Shown here in pieces: positions 50,733 to 59,956 of a stretch of 64,000 nucleotides of DNA. Positions within the stretch are counted from its first letter, which is position 1. Each line of letters opens with the position of its first letter. Below the pieces are notes generated by a model, which made no database searches, was not told the DNA's origin, and saw only the letters and a list, made by a program, of their open reading frames with translations. Origin of the DNA: Halieaceae bacterium UBA5044 (GTDB taxonomy: Bacteria > Pseudomonadota > Gammaproteobacteria > Pseudomonadales > Halieaceae); NCBI GenBank assembly GCA_002416125.1, contig DIBU01000008.1, forward strand, positions 1 to 64,000, given 5' to 3'. The position numbers and the translations under genes are program-made.

Positions 50733-52880
50733 ATGATCTACCAGAGTGACGCGCTCACCGTGACCCGCCTTGACGGCGACATCGCCGAGCTGCATTTCGA
50801 CCTGAAGGGCGAGTCTGTCAACAAATTCGACCAGACCACCGTCAACAGCCTGACCGAAGCGCTTGACGCGCTGGAAGCGCAGAGCGGCCTGCGAGGCCTG
50901 CTGGTGACCAGCGGCAAACCCGTGTTCATTGTCGGCGCCGACATCACCGAATTCACCGGCATCTTCGGTGCCGGCTCCGAGGAGATCAAGGGCTTCACGG
51001 CGGCCAACAACGCCAATTTGAACCGCCTGCAGAACCTGCCCTTCCCAAGCTGTGTGGCCATCAACGGGTTTGCGCTGGGGGGCGGCTTCGAAATCTGCCT
51101 GGCCTGCGACTTCCGGGTCATGAGCACGGCCGCCAAGGTCGGCCTGCCGGAAACCAAACTGGGTATCCTGCCCGGCTGGGGTGGCACCGTGCGCCTGCCG
51201 CGCATCATCGGCGTCGACGAAGCGGCCACCTGGATTGCCGGCGCGACTGAACAGCGCGCGGACAAGGCGCTGAAGGCGGGCGCCGTCGATGCGGTCGCCG
51301 CACCCGAGGAACTGCGTGCGGTGGCACTGTCCACGCTGAACCACGCCATCGCCGGCAAGCTGGACTATGCCGGTCGCCGACAGGCGAAAAGCAGCCCACT
51401 GCCACTCAACGACACCGAGGCCATGATGGCCTTCTTCACCATGAAATCCCTGGTGCAGCAGCAGGCGGGCAAGAATTACCCGGCGCCGGTCAAGGCCGTT
51501 GATGTGATCGAAAAAGCCCGCGGTATGGGCCTGGAAGACGCACTGAAGGTCGAGGCCGAAGGCTTTGCCGAGCTCGCCGTGACACCGGTAGCCGCCGCGC
51601 TGGTGGGCGTATTCCTCTCTGACCAGCTGCTGGGCAAGAAAGCCCGCGACTGGGAAAAACAGGCCGACCGCAAAGTGCAGCGTGCCGCGGTACTGGGTGC
51701 CGGCATCATGGGCGGCGGCATTGCCTACCAGTCCGCCTACCGCGGTGTCCCCATCCTGATGAAGGACATCAATCAGGCCGGCCTCGATCTGGGCCTGTCG
51801 GAAGCCAACAAGCTGCTGTCCAAGCGCGTGGAGCGTGGACAGATGACGCCGGCGCAGATGGGCGACGTGCTCAACAGCATCGACCCCACGCTGACCTACA
51901 CCGGTTTCGACGCGGTCGACATCGTGGTGGAGGCGGTGGTGGAGAATGCCAAGGTAAAACACGCCGTGCTGGCCGAGACCGAAAAACAGATCGGCGAAGA
52001 CACCATTCTGGCGTCCAACACCTCGACCATTTCCATTACCCACCTCGCAGAAGCGCTACAGCGGCCCGAGAACTTCTGCGGCATGCACTTCTTCAATCCG
52101 GTACACGCCATGCCACTGGTGGAGGTGATTCGCGGCGAGAAAACCTCGGACCGGGCGGTCGCCCGCACCGTTGCCTACGCCAACAAGATGGGCAAGAAAG
52201 CCGTCGTGGTGAAGGATTGTCCCGGCTTCCTCGTCAACCGGGTGCTGTTCCCCTATTTCGATGGCTTCTCCAAGCTGGTGCGCGACGGCGCCGACTTCCA
52301 GGCCGTGGACAAGGTCATGGAGCGCTGGGGCTGGCCCATGGGGCCCGCCTACCTGATGGATGTCGTCGGCATCGATACCGGCGTGCACGCTGCGGCAGTG
52401 ATGGCAGAAGGTTTCCCCGACCGCATGCAGCTGGACTTCAAAACCGCCACCGAAGTGATGTTCGAGAACGAACGTTTCGGCCAGAAGAACGGCAAGGGCT
52501 TTTATGACTATGTGCCGGACAAGCGCGGCAAACCGAAAAAGACCGCCAGCGAGGAGGTCTATCGCCTGATCGCGCCTGTGGAAGGCGAGCGCACTGAATT
52601 CTCACGCGAAGACATTGTGGCGCGCATGATGCTGCCCATGGCCACGGAGATGGCGCGCTGCCTGGAGGAAGGCATCGTCGGCACGCCCGCAGAGGCGGAC
52701 CTCGCGCTGCTGTACGGCCTGGGCTTCCCTCCCTTCCGCGGCGGCATCTTCCGCTGGATGGATACGGTGGGCCTTGCCTTCATCGCCGAAGCCTCGAAGC
52801 AATTTGCCCATCTGGGCAAGTCCTACGAACTCACCGACGGCATGCAGGCCATGCTGGCCGATGGCAAAACCTACTATTGA
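50733..52880 (+). CDS. fadB: Fatty-acid oxidation complex alpha subunit FadB
   Basis: A 715-residue multifunctional protein. The N-terminal enoyl-CoA hydratase/isomerase (about 1-190) has VGADITEF, ALGGGFEICLACD and GLPETKLGILPGWGGT. A 3-hydroxyacyl-CoA dehydrogenase (about 310-715) has AAVLGAGIMGGGIA (NAD site), the catalytic His in GMHFFNPVHAMPLVEVI and DCPGFLVNRVLFPY. It is the standard aerobic FadB size and forms a complex with FadA encoded 27 bp downstream. Confidence 0.97.
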   Translation: MIYQSDALTVTRLDGDIAELHFDLKGESVNKFDQTTVNSLTEALDALEAQSGLRGLLVTSGKPVFIVGADITEFTGIFGAGSEEIKGFTAANNANLNRLQNLPFPSCVAINGFALGGGFEICLACDFRVMSTAAKVGLPETKLGILPGWGGTVRLPRIIGVDEAATWIAGATEQRADKALKAGAVDAVAAPEELRAVALSTLNHAIAGKLDYAGRRQAKSSPLPLNDTEAMMAFFTMKSLVQQQAGKNYPAPVKAVDVIEKARGMGLEDALKVEAEGFAELAVTPVAAALVGVFLSDQLLGKKARDWEKQADRKVQRAAVLGAGIMGGGIAYQSAYRGVPILMKDINQAGLDLGLSEANKLLSKRVERGQMTPAQMGDVLNSIDPTLTYTGFDAVDIVVEAVVENAKVKHAVLAETEKQIGEDTILASNTSTISITHLAEALQRPENFCGMHFFNPVHAMPLVEVIRGEKTSDRAVARTVAYANKMGKKAVVVKDCPGFLVNRVLFPYFDGFSKLVRDGADFQAVDKVMERWGWPMGPAYLMDVVGIDTGVHAAAVMAEGFPDRMQLDFKTATEVMFENERFGQKNGKGFYDYVPDKRGKPKKTASEEVYRLIAPVEGERTEFSREDIVARMMLPMATEMARCLEEGIVGTPAEADLALLYGLGFPPFRGGIFRWMDTVGLAFIAEASKQFAHLGKSYELTDGMQAMLADGKTYY

Positions 52881-52907
52881 GCCCCGGGTGAAAACAGGAG
52901 AATTATC

Positions 52908-54083
52908 GTGAGTCTGAATCCAAGAGACGCCGTTATCGTCGACTTCGCCCGCAGCGCCATGGGCCGCTCCAAGAATGGCTGCTTCCGCAACGTGCGCGCG
53001 GATGACCTGTCTGTCGCTGTTATTCGCGGCCTGCTGGCCCGCAACCCCAAGCTGGACGTCACCGAAATCGACGACCTGATCTGGGGCTGCGTGCTGCAGC
53101 GTGGCGAACAGGGCATGAACCTGGCACGCAATATCGTCCTGCGTGCGCAACTGCCGTTCACCATCCCCGCACAGACCGTCAACCGGCTCTGCGGCTCTTC
53201 CATGTCGGCCCTGCACACGGCTGCGGCCAACATCATGGCCGGCATTGGCGATGTGTACCTGGTGGGGGGGGTGGAACACCTCGGTCACCTGCCCATGATG
53301 GACGATGTGGACATCAACCCGAAGCTGGGCCTGAACGTGGCCAAGGCGGCGGGCATGATGGGCATGACCGCCGAATACCTGGCCATGATGCACGGCATCG
53401 GGCGCGAGGCCCAGGACAAGCTCGGCCTGCGCTCACACCAGCTGGCCCACAAGGCCACGGTAGAGGGCAAGTTTGCCCGGGAAATCATTCCCGTTGAGGG
53501 GCACGATGCCACAGGCGCGCTGACCCTGATCGAGCAGGATGAAACCATCCGTCCCGAAACCACGCTGGAGGGGCTGGCCAGCCTGCCGCCTGCCTTCAAC
53601 CCCCAGGGGGGCACCGTCACCGCGGGCACCTCGTCGCAGATCTCCGATGGTGCATCGGCCATGCTGGTGATGTCCGCCGAGCGTGCGCAGGCGCTGGGCC
53701 TGGAGCCGGTGGCACGCATCCGCGCCATGACCCTCGCCGGGGTCGACCCGTCCATCATGGGCTATGGCCCGGTACCCTCCACGCAGAAAGCCCTGAAAAA
53801 GCTCGGCTTGACCATCAAGGACATCGAGATGGTCGAGCTGAACGAGGCCTTTGCCGCACAGGCGCTACCGGTACTGAAGGATCTCGACCTGCTGGACGAC
53901 ATGGAAGACAAGGTGAACGTGCACGGCGGCGCCATCGCCCTCGGGCACCCCTTCGGCTGCTCCGGTACACGCATCACCGGCTCACTGCTGACGGTGATGC
54001 AGGACCGTGACCTGACGCTGGGCGTGTCCACCATGTGCATCGGTCTGGGCCAGGGCATCACCACGGTGGTGGAGCGGGTCTAG
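52908..54083 (+). CDS. fadA: 3-ketoacyl-CoA thiolase FadA
   Basis: A 391-residue thiolase with nucleophilic Cys in TVNRLCGSSMSALHTA, the GHPFGCSGTR His loop and second Cys in MCIGLGQGITTV. It performs the last step of each beta-oxidation round in complex with FadB. It ends 60 bp before the convergent porin gene, with a strong hairpin between. Confidence 0.97.
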   Translation: MSLNPRDAVIVDFARSAMGRSKNGCFRNVRADDLSVAVIRGLLARNPKLDVTEIDDLIWGCVLQRGEQGMNLARNIVLRAQLPFTIPAQTVNRLCGSSMSALHTAAANIMAGIGDVYLVGGVEHLGHLPMMDDVDINPKLGLNVAKAAGMMGMTAEYLAMMHGIGREAQDKLGLRSHQLAHKATVEGKFAREIIPVEGHDATGALTLIEQDETIRPETTLEGLASLPPAFNPQGGTVTAGTSSQISDGASAMLVMSAERAQALGLEPVARIRAMTLAGVDPSIMGYGPVPSTQKALKKLGLTIKDIEMVELNEAFAAQALPVLKDLDLLDDMEDKVNVHGGAIALGHPFGCSGTRITGSLLTVMQDRDLTLGVSTMCIGLGQGITTVVERV

Positions 54084-54100
54084 CCTCGTCGGCACTCGAG

Positions 54101-54131
54101 GTGGCCGTCGCCTGCCGCGGGCGACGGCCAC
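54101..54131. terminator. Bidirectional hairpin between fadA and the barrel gene
   Basis: A perfect 12-bp stem (GTGGCCGTCGCC at 54101-54112, GGCGACGGCCAC at 54120-54131) with a 7-base loop lies in the gap between two convergent stops. It lacks a strong T-run, but its stability and placement support termination on both strands. Confidence 0.65.
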
Positions 54132-54143
54132 TTCCGGTACGGA

Positions 54144-55658
54144 TCAGAACGCGAGGATAACGTCGGTGGAGAATACCCAGCCGTTGCCACCGAGGGCCAT
54201 CGGCACGCTGCTGTAACCGACCGGGGAATCGTTCAGGCGCAGGGCCTGCACACCCAGGCGCAGCTCACGCCGCGACATCGGGAAGTAGTTCAGGCCCAGG
54301 CTGACGTCCGAGGGGTTACCGTATTCCCCGTCAATGTAGGAGTACGCCGCATAACCCTGAAGCATTTTGGGAATCAGCATGGCTGAACCCTGCAGCTGGA
54401 AACCCTGGTCTTCCAGCTCGGTGACCGGTATCTCGCCAATCACGACGAAGTCATCCACCTTGCGGTAGTAGTATTCGCCCTCCAGCGACAGGCCTCGGTA
54501 CTTGAAGCCCGCGTTCAAGGCCAGCATTTCATAGGTCGCCTTGCGCACGTTGCCCCCCGTGAGGAAAGGATCCTCACTGAAAATCCGTGTGCCATCCGAG
54601 AGGCGAATCTGGGAATTCTCGAAGCCCTCGACCTCGGACTGCCCCTGGGCATCCTCGCGGCTGTGGGTGAAGTGCACACCAAACAGCGTCGCGACCTCTT
54701 CGTGGTACTCGTAATCCCCGAACCCCTGGCCGGGACCGTATTCACCGGTCGTCGGCATCCACCAAAGGGCGCCGGAGAAGGTGTTGAGCTCGTTGTCCAG
54801 CTGCACGGCGTTAACGCCCAACTGGCTCAGGTTGTTGCCGATCATTGCGCGGTAACCCACGGTGGGTGACAGCGCACCGGAAGCCCACAGGCCGGTGGTG
54901 TAGGAGCCGCGGAAGAACTCATCGGCGATGGTGCGGTGATCGTTCTTCAACCAGTTGGGAAAGGTGTAGTTGGTCGAACGCGTGGAGGGCAGCGCACCGA
55001 TACCGGCATACAGCGAAAACGCCTCGTCAAACTGATAACCGAGATTACCCGCGACAACCACCTGGGCACCGTCTCCCTGGCTGGTATTCGCCGTCCAGGT
55101 GTAGAACAGGTAGCGGAACTTCGGGTCGAACAACCAGCCCTTGAAGTTCATGGTCAGCTTCTGGAACTGGATGTCGTTGCGTAAGTCCAGCGTAGTGGTG
55201 CGACCGAAGGCATCGGTGTAGGTACTGTCCAGTCCCTTCTGGTTGAGGTAGCGCGCGTAGGTGAACGCGCTGAAATCCAGCTCACCCATGTCGGTGCGGG
55301 CCAGCACAAAACCCTTGCCGGGTTCGTAGCGGCCCCAGGTCTCGGGCGCTGTCTCCTTGGCGATATCCGCAACTGCCGGCGTTTCCTCGGGGACGGATGC
55401 CAGTGCCGGCACTACGGTGACCGACTGCTGCGCTGCATCAGCGCCCTCACCCGATGTGTCCTGCAGGCGCGCCTCCAACGCCTCAATGCGCTGATCGAAC
55501 TCCCGTGTCTTGCGCTCCAGCTCGTTGCGCAATGCCTGCAACTGTCGAATTTCTTCCTCGACGCTCAGCTGCGATTCCCCGGCCGACGATGCGGGTGAGG
55601 CCAACCCCGCGAGGCCGAGCGAACAGGCCAGGGCAACGCCCCACAACGGTGTATTCAT
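54144..55658 (-). CDS. Predicted outer-membrane beta-barrel (porin-like) protein
   Basis: A 504-residue exported protein. It has a signal peptide (to about residue 25), a trimerising coiled coil at about 30-68 (EEEIRQLQALRNELERKT...), a low-complexity linker, then about 400 residues of alternating amphipathic strands rich in Tyr/Gly ending in VILAF with a terminal Phe, the usual outer-membrane insertion signal. The N-terminal coiled coil plus barrel resembles OprP/OprO-type porins, but I cannot assign specificity. It lies 15 bp downstream of the OprD-like gene and is probably in its operon. Confidence 0.78.
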   Translation of the reverse strand: MNTPLWGVALACSLGLAGLASPASSAGESQLSVEEEIRQLQALRNELERKTREFDQRIEALEARLQDTSGEGADAAQQSVTVVPALASVPEETPAVADIAKETAPETWGRYEPGKGFVLARTDMGELDFSAFTYARYLNQKGLDSTYTDAFGRTTTLDLRNDIQFQKLTMNFKGWLFDPKFRYLFYTWTANTSQGDGAQVVVAGNLGYQFDEAFSLYAGIGALPSTRSTNYTFPNWLKNDHRTIADEFFRGSYTTGLWASGALSPTVGYRAMIGNNLSQLGVNAVQLDNELNTFSGALWWMPTTGEYGPGQGFGDYEYHEEVATLFGVHFTHSREDAQGQSEVEGFENSQIRLSDGTRIFSEDPFLTGGNVRKATYEMLALNAGFKYRGLSLEGEYYYRKVDDFVVIGEIPVTELEDQGFQLQGSAMLIPKMLQGYAAYSYIDGEYGNPSDVSLGLNYFPMSRRELRLGVQALRLNDSPVGYSSVPMALGGNGWVFSTDVILAF

Positions 55659-55673
55659 AGTGGCATGTCCTTG

Positions 55674-56996
55674 CTAAAGCAGGTCAAATTCGTAATTCAG
55701 GATAATGCGGAAATCGAAAAAGTCGTCGCCGCCCAGGTCTTCATCCTGGTCGATGTAGGCACCACGTACGCGTACCCACAAGCCCTCTGCCCAGCGCTCG
55801 CGCAGGCGATAATCCAGCGTCAGATCGTACTCGGTTTCATCCGGGCTGGCGCTGCTCCCCGAGTCTGGCGTGTCACCCGACACCACATTGGCAAACAGGC
55901 TGAGGTCGCCCGCGCCGACACGCTGGAAGTCATAGGACAGGCCCGCCAGCCAGGCCTCCTCACCGGCGCGGTCGAAATCGTCAACGATCACCGACAGGTA
56001 GTTGGCTGGGTTGCCGTAGGGTTTCTGTATACCCTTTTCATCATCCGTACTGCTGGCCGCCAGTCGCCAGGCCCACAGCCCGCGCCGCAGCTCCAGCTTT
56101 GCTGACACCATGGAAGTGTCGAAGTCACCGATCAGGGCATCACCGTGGCTGCCCTGGTCAGTGTATTGCAGGAAGGCCTTCAACGTCGTGTCGTCATCCA
56201 GCACGAACGGATACTCTGCCGTGGCATAGAGGGTGCTGAAGGTTTCAAAGGAGTGCTGGTAGATCGCTCCGAGGTTTGCCCCGGCGGCGGTCTTGTAGCG
56301 GGCGCCGGCAAAGCCGAGACCCTCGTCGCTCCCCACCGCGCCGGCCGCCTCGGACATGCTGACGAAGTCGTCGTCGTTCTTGCGCTTGATGCGGTCGACG
56401 TAGCCCGCCATATAGGCGAGGCCGGTATCCGCCACATTGCCGATGGCCAGTGCCTCGAAGGTATTCGGCACCATGCGGATGTCGTGGCTGCCGAGGTAGG
56501 GCAGCTCAAGGCGCTGGCGGCCGAGCCGGATGCCTGTATCTTCCGCGAGGCGCAGCGTCACGTTCGCCTCGCCCAGCACGGAGAACGATTCCTGGCCGGG
56601 CTTGAACAGCAGGGTACCGTCCTTGTCGCTGGGCCCGTAGAGCTTCTGCGAGGTGTAGCCCGTCGCCGCAAAGCGCAGCCGGTCCAGCCACCAGCCAGAC
56701 TGGTAGGCCAGCGCACCGCCGAGGGCGAGGCCGACACTGTCGTTGCCGGAGTCGCGGTTTCGGTCCAGCAGATAACTGCGCGGACGGAGCACCAGCTTGC
56801 TGCCTTCCAGGAACGACGAGCGCTCACGGTGCTCCTCGATTACCGGCACCACGCCACTCTGCTGGTTGGGTTCATCGTCCGGGCGCCCATGTTCGGGTTG
56901 CGCAGACAGGCCCGGTGCCGCAACAAGCAGCGCACCGCAGCACAGGGCCCTGGCAGCGCGGGCGCGCGGCCCGCAACCGGCTGACAACTTACTCAC
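55674..56996 (-). CDS. OprD-family outer-membrane porin
   Basis: A 440-residue exported protein with a signal peptide ending near LSA (residue 32). Visible OprD-type elements are VLRPRSYLLDRN at the barrel start, ALAYQSGWWLDRLRF, and LGRQRLELPYLGSHDIRMVPNTFEAL, which matches the conserved RQ..D.P....D.RM.P.TFEA loop of the family. The C-terminus is YEFDLL. OprD channels take up carboxylates, amino acids or small peptides. Its start overlaps the amidohydrolase stop by 8 bp, implying a functional link. Confidence 0.82.
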   Translation of the reverse strand: MSKLSAGCGPRARAARALCCGALLVAAPGLSAQPEHGRPDDEPNQQSGVVPVIEEHRERSSFLEGSKLVLRPRSYLLDRNRDSGNDSVGLALGGALAYQSGWWLDRLRFAATGYTSQKLYGPSDKDGTLLFKPGQESFSVLGEANVTLRLAEDTGIRLGRQRLELPYLGSHDIRMVPNTFEALAIGNVADTGLAYMAGYVDRIKRKNDDDFVSMSEAAGAVGSDEGLGFAGARYKTAAGANLGAIYQHSFETFSTLYATAEYPFVLDDDTTLKAFLQYTDQGSHGDALIGDFDTSMVSAKLELRRGLWAWRLAASSTDDEKGIQKPYGNPANYLSVIVDDFDRAGEEAWLAGLSYDFQRVGAGDLSLFANVVSGDTPDSGSSASPDETEYDLTLDYRLRERWAEGLWVRVRGAYIDQDEDLGGDDFFDFRIILNYEFDLL

Positions 56997-58158
56997 TCGC
57001 CGCGCACACCATGGGAGCGTGGTAATCGAGCTTCATCAGGCGAAAGTAGTTCTCACCCAGCGCGATATTGCGGAACGCCGTGTCGTCGAGCGCGCGCAGG
57101 GCACGGCTGGTGACCTCGAGCTCCTTCGCATAATTGGCATACTCCTTGGCATCCGCCGCCACGAAGTCGGAGCCGGGGAGGATACGGCTGGAGTAGGCAT
57201 TGAAGAAATCAACGAAGATATCACCCCACTGGTGGTAGGCGTTGAACAGCACGTCCCAGGAAATATCCAGCATCAGGTTCGGGTAGGCGTCCAGCCGCTC
57301 CTTCATCAGCGCCACATGCCGGTTGGGATCCATCGTGGTCAGTTCCTTGGACAAGCCCATGTGCGCCCACACGATCGGGTTCTCCGGGTAGGTTTCCAGG
57401 ATATGGTCCATCAGGTAGAGGAACTCCGTCGGATTCGCATCGTTGCCCAGGTCCGAGTGCAGCGTTACGGGGATATTGCGCTCCTGCAGGATCGCCATGA
57501 ACGGCGCCCAGGCATCAATGGACTCGAGCGTGGCCGGCTCGTGCAGGTTGCCCAGCAGCGCCTGCTTGACCACGTTGAGCTCTCCGGCCCAGCCGAACAT
57601 GCCCGGGTATTCCCGGTCGTAAAGCTCGATGGTCTCCACCACGTTCTCGGGATGCGCGAGATCCATGAAGGTCATCGACAGGACGATATTCAGGTTGTCG
57701 TTGGGGTAGGCGACAGCTTCCATGCCGTTGACGAAGTCGTTCTTGATGCTGGGCATCGCTCGCACACCGGGGCAGTCCAGGTAATAGGTACACCCGGAGT
57801 CCATCTCCAGAATCTGGCCGATGCCAAAATAGTTGACGAAGCGAACACCCAGCTGGTCAAAGTAGCCGAACAGCTCCTGCGGGGGAATGGCCGGACCACC
57901 GAAGGGCCGGGGGTGGAAGTGTGCATCGACCACCGGCGTGTAGGTCTCGCTGCTGCGATCAAAACAGGCCTGCTGCTCGGGCGGCAGGGCGAACGAGGCG
58001 AGGTCCCGCTGCGGCTTGGGCAGGGCCGCCACGGGATCGTCGGTAGCTTCCTGCAGGGCCGCACAGCCCGCCAGCAGGGTGAGCAGCGAACCGGCGGCCA
58101 GCGCCCTGGCCACGGGGCGCAGGGAGGACTGATGGGGGGGTTTCAGGCGTGCGGTCAT
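56989..58158 (-). CDS. Amidohydrolase-2 family lipoprotein
   Basis: A 389-residue protein with lipobox LLAGC (Cys at about 32), so it should be membrane-anchored outside the cytoplasm. The TIM-barrel metal site is visible: PVVDAHFHPRPFGG (HxH at about 80 and 82), VTLHSDLGND, IVWAHMGLS and LMLDISWDV. It belongs to the COG2159/ACMSD-like decarboxylase/hydrolase group; the substrate cannot be named. The ATG at 58156-58158 has GGAG 9 bases upstream; an in-frame ATG at 58179 would add seven residues. It is the first gene of a three-gene run with two outer-membrane barrels. Confidence 0.85.
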   Translation of the reverse strand: MTARLKPPHQSSLRPVARALAAGSLLTLLAGCAALQEATDDPVAALPKPQRDLASFALPPEQQACFDRSSETYTPVVDAHFHPRPFGGPAIPPQELFGYFDQLGVRFVNYFGIGQILEMDSGCTYYLDCPGVRAMPSIKNDFVNGMEAVAYPNDNLNIVLSMTFMDLAHPENVVETIELYDREYPGMFGWAGELNVVKQALLGNLHEPATLESIDAWAPFMAILQERNIPVTLHSDLGNDANPTEFLYLMDHILETYPENPIVWAHMGLSKELTTMDPNRHVALMKERLDAYPNLMLDISWDVLFNAYHQWGDIFVDFFNAYSSRILPGSDFVAADAKEYANYAKELEVTSRALRALDDTAFRNIALGENYFRLMKLDYHAPMVCAASE

Positions 58159-58266
58159 GGTGTCGAACTCCGGGGTCATTGCCGTTCTGGGGCGGGATGC
58201 GTTGCCGCCATCACCGTCACCCTGACCTGCGGGTGCCACGCGAACGACCGGAACGCTCTGCAACTG

Positions 58267-58294
58267 AGCATAAACAAGGCTGTTACAAAAGCAA
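58267..58294 (-). promoter_or_regulatory. Candidate promoter of the amidohydrolase-porin operon
   Basis: Minus-strand TTGCTT (58289-58294) and TATGCT (58267-58272) with 16-bp spacing lie about 110 bp upstream of the amidohydrolase ATG, in the 200-bp gap after yqcC. No further gene is seen in that gap. Confidence 0.45.
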
Positions 58295-58358
58295 ACACTG
58301 CGTGCTTGCACTGACAGACAGAATCTGGACAACCTCCACAGAGCAGCGCGGGACGCGC

Positions 58359-58676
58359 CTACTCCACGGTCAGCAGTGCATCCACGCGTGCGAGGGTCTC
58401 CAGCAAGCCCGCCGTGGCCAGCGATGAGCCGCGAAAAAACTCCTCCGCCATGGGCGTGATGGCGCAGCGCTCGGGCAGGGCCTCACCCTGCTCGAGCATC
58501 CGATACAGGGTCGGCAGGAAAATGAACTGCAGCCACTGGGGCAGCGTGAGCGTGTCGACGGCGAAGGGTTCTGTGGAGGCCAGCGCAGAAGCCGGTGGCG
58601 GCACCGCCTCCCAGAGGGCCAGTTGCCGCAGCTGGGCCTCGATATCAATCAGGACTTCGGCGACTTCCGTGCGCAT
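58359..58676 (-). CDS. yqcC: YqcC family protein
   Basis: A 105-residue all-helical protein. STEPFAVDTLTLPQWLQFIFLP, then MLEQGEALPERCAITPMAEEFF matches E. coli YqcC (DUF446) through the STxPF.xDT....WLQ core. Function unknown; it is often near truC in other genomes. The ATG at 58674-58676 is chosen with GGGAG just upstream. It is the last gene in the purE-purK-sbtA-sbtB run, 29 bp after sbtB. Confidence 0.85.
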   Translation of the reverse strand: MRTEVAEVLIDIEAQLRQLALWEAVPPPASALASTEPFAVDTLTLPQWLQFIFLPTLYRMLEQGEALPERCAITPMAEEFFRGSSLATAGLLETLARVDALLTVE

Positions 58677-58705
58677 GGGCTCTCCCGGATACTCCACGGC
58701 CGCTG

Positions 58706-59008
58706 CTAGAACTTCTCCGGGCGCAGCACATCCACATCGCAGGTGTAGAGGATCATCGCGTAGTTGTCGTAGTAGTGCTCGCGCAGGCCGGCGGCAATGC
58801 GATCCGCCGTGGCGTCATCACACACCACCTCAATGCGCAGGTTGCGGTTCGCCTCCCAGTTACCCTCGCGCACACCGCGGGCCCCTTTGCCACGGGCCTC
58901 GGTGATGGTGTAGCCGTGCGCGCCCCAGCGTTCGATATGCCGCAGCAGGTGCGACTCGATAGAGGACTCGGTCACGATAGTGAGCAGGCGTCGCGGGTGT
59001 TGTTCCAT
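58706..59008 (-). CDS. sbtB: SbtB-like PII-family signalling protein
   Basis: A 100-residue PII-fold protein. RLLTIVTESSIESHLLRHIERWGAHGYTITEA gives the first beta-alpha-beta unit. GKGARGVREGNWEANRNLRIEVV holds the SbtB-type T-loop and nucleotide-contact residues. YYDNYAMILYTCDVDVLRPEKF completes the fold. It lacks the C-terminal redox Cys pair found in many cyanobacterial SbtB proteins. Cyanobacterial SbtB binds adenyl nucleotides and controls the SbtA transporter; its gene starts 2 bp after sbtA, so partnership is very likely. The ATG at 59006-59008 (MEQHPRRL) is used. Confidence 0.88.
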   Translation of the reverse strand: MEQHPRRLLTIVTESSIESHLLRHIERWGAHGYTITEARGKGARGVREGNWEANRNLRIEVVCDDATADRIAAGLREHYYDNYAMILYTCDVDVLRPEKF

Positions 59009-59010
59009 GG

Positions 59011-59955
59011 TCAGGCGGCTCCGATCAGTGCATACAATTGGCCAGCCAGCCAATGGTACAGCGGAATGCCGACCAGTACATTAAACGGGAACGTCACACC
59101 CAGCGATGCCGCCAGCGACAGCGCAGGGTTGGCCTCGGGAACCGAAATACGCATCGCGGCGGGCACGGCGATATACGATGCACTCGCCGCGAGGGTAGCC
59201 AGCACCACCGCTCCGCCAACGGACAGGCCCAGCAGCCAGCCCAGCCCGAGGCCGATCAGTGCCGAGAACACCGGGGTCAGCACACCGAATGCCAGCAGGA
59301 AGAAGCCGTAGCGCCGGAGGGTGCCGATCTGGCTCGCGGTCACCAGGCCCATTTCCAGCAGGAACAGGGCGAGCAGACCCTGGAAGGGGTCGAAGAACAG
59401 CGGGGCGAGCTTGGCCAGGCCGTCGGCGCCGGCAATCCAGCCGATCAGCAGGCCGCCCACCAGCAGGACGATGCTCTTGCCCAGCAGCACCTCATGTGCC
59501 GACTCGCGCAGCCGCTCACCGCCGACCAGCCCCTTGGCGAGGACAATGCCCACCAGGATGGCGGGAATTTCCAGCAGCACCACAAACAGCGGCATATACG
59601 CTTCGAAATCGATGTCCCGCGAACCCAGATAGGCGACGACCACCGCGAAGGTGCCAACGCTGACCGAGCCGTAGTGCGCGGCGATAGAAGCCGCGTCCGC
59701 CCGCGGCAGGCGACCGAACCGGAGCAGCACGGGGAAGCTGAGCAGGGGCAGGATGAATCCCATGGCGACCACCGCAACCATCTGTCCCAGCAGCTCCAGA
59801 AAGGGCTGTCGGGCCAGTTCGATGCCGCCTTTCATGCCAATGGCGAGCAGCAGCAGGATACTCAGCAGTTCATAGACCTGCACCGGCAGCCGCAGCTCTG
59901 AACGCAGGATCCCGGCGGTGACGCCCAGCAGGAAAAAGAGAACAACGGGATCCAT
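59011..59955 (-). CDS. sbtA: SbtA-type sodium-dependent bicarbonate transporter
   Basis: A 314-residue membrane protein with about ten helices in two inverted halves. The N-terminal DPVVLFFLLGVTAGILRSELRLP, the AIGMKGG turn after helix 2, AAHYGSVSVGTFAVVVAYL in the first half and ATLAASASYIAVPAAMRISVPEAN in the second are SbtA hallmarks. Cyanobacterial SbtA is a high-affinity Na+/HCO3- symporter. The gene begins 1 bp after the purK stop, and its PII partner follows 2 bp later. A transporter for another small anion cannot be excluded. Confidence 0.88.
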   Translation of the reverse strand: MDPVVLFFLLGVTAGILRSELRLPVQVYELLSILLLLAIGMKGGIELARQPFLELLGQMVAVVAMGFILPLLSFPVLLRFGRLPRADAASIAAHYGSVSVGTFAVVVAYLGSRDIDFEAYMPLFVVLLEIPAILVGIVLAKGLVGGERLRESAHEVLLGKSIVLLVGGLLIGWIAGADGLAKLAPLFFDPFQGLLALFLLEMGLVTASQIGTLRRYGFFLLAFGVLTPVFSALIGLGLGWLLGLSVGGAVVLATLAASASYIAVPAAMRISVPEANPALSLAASLGVTFPFNVLVGIPLYHWLAGQLYALIGAA

Positions 59956-59956
59956 G

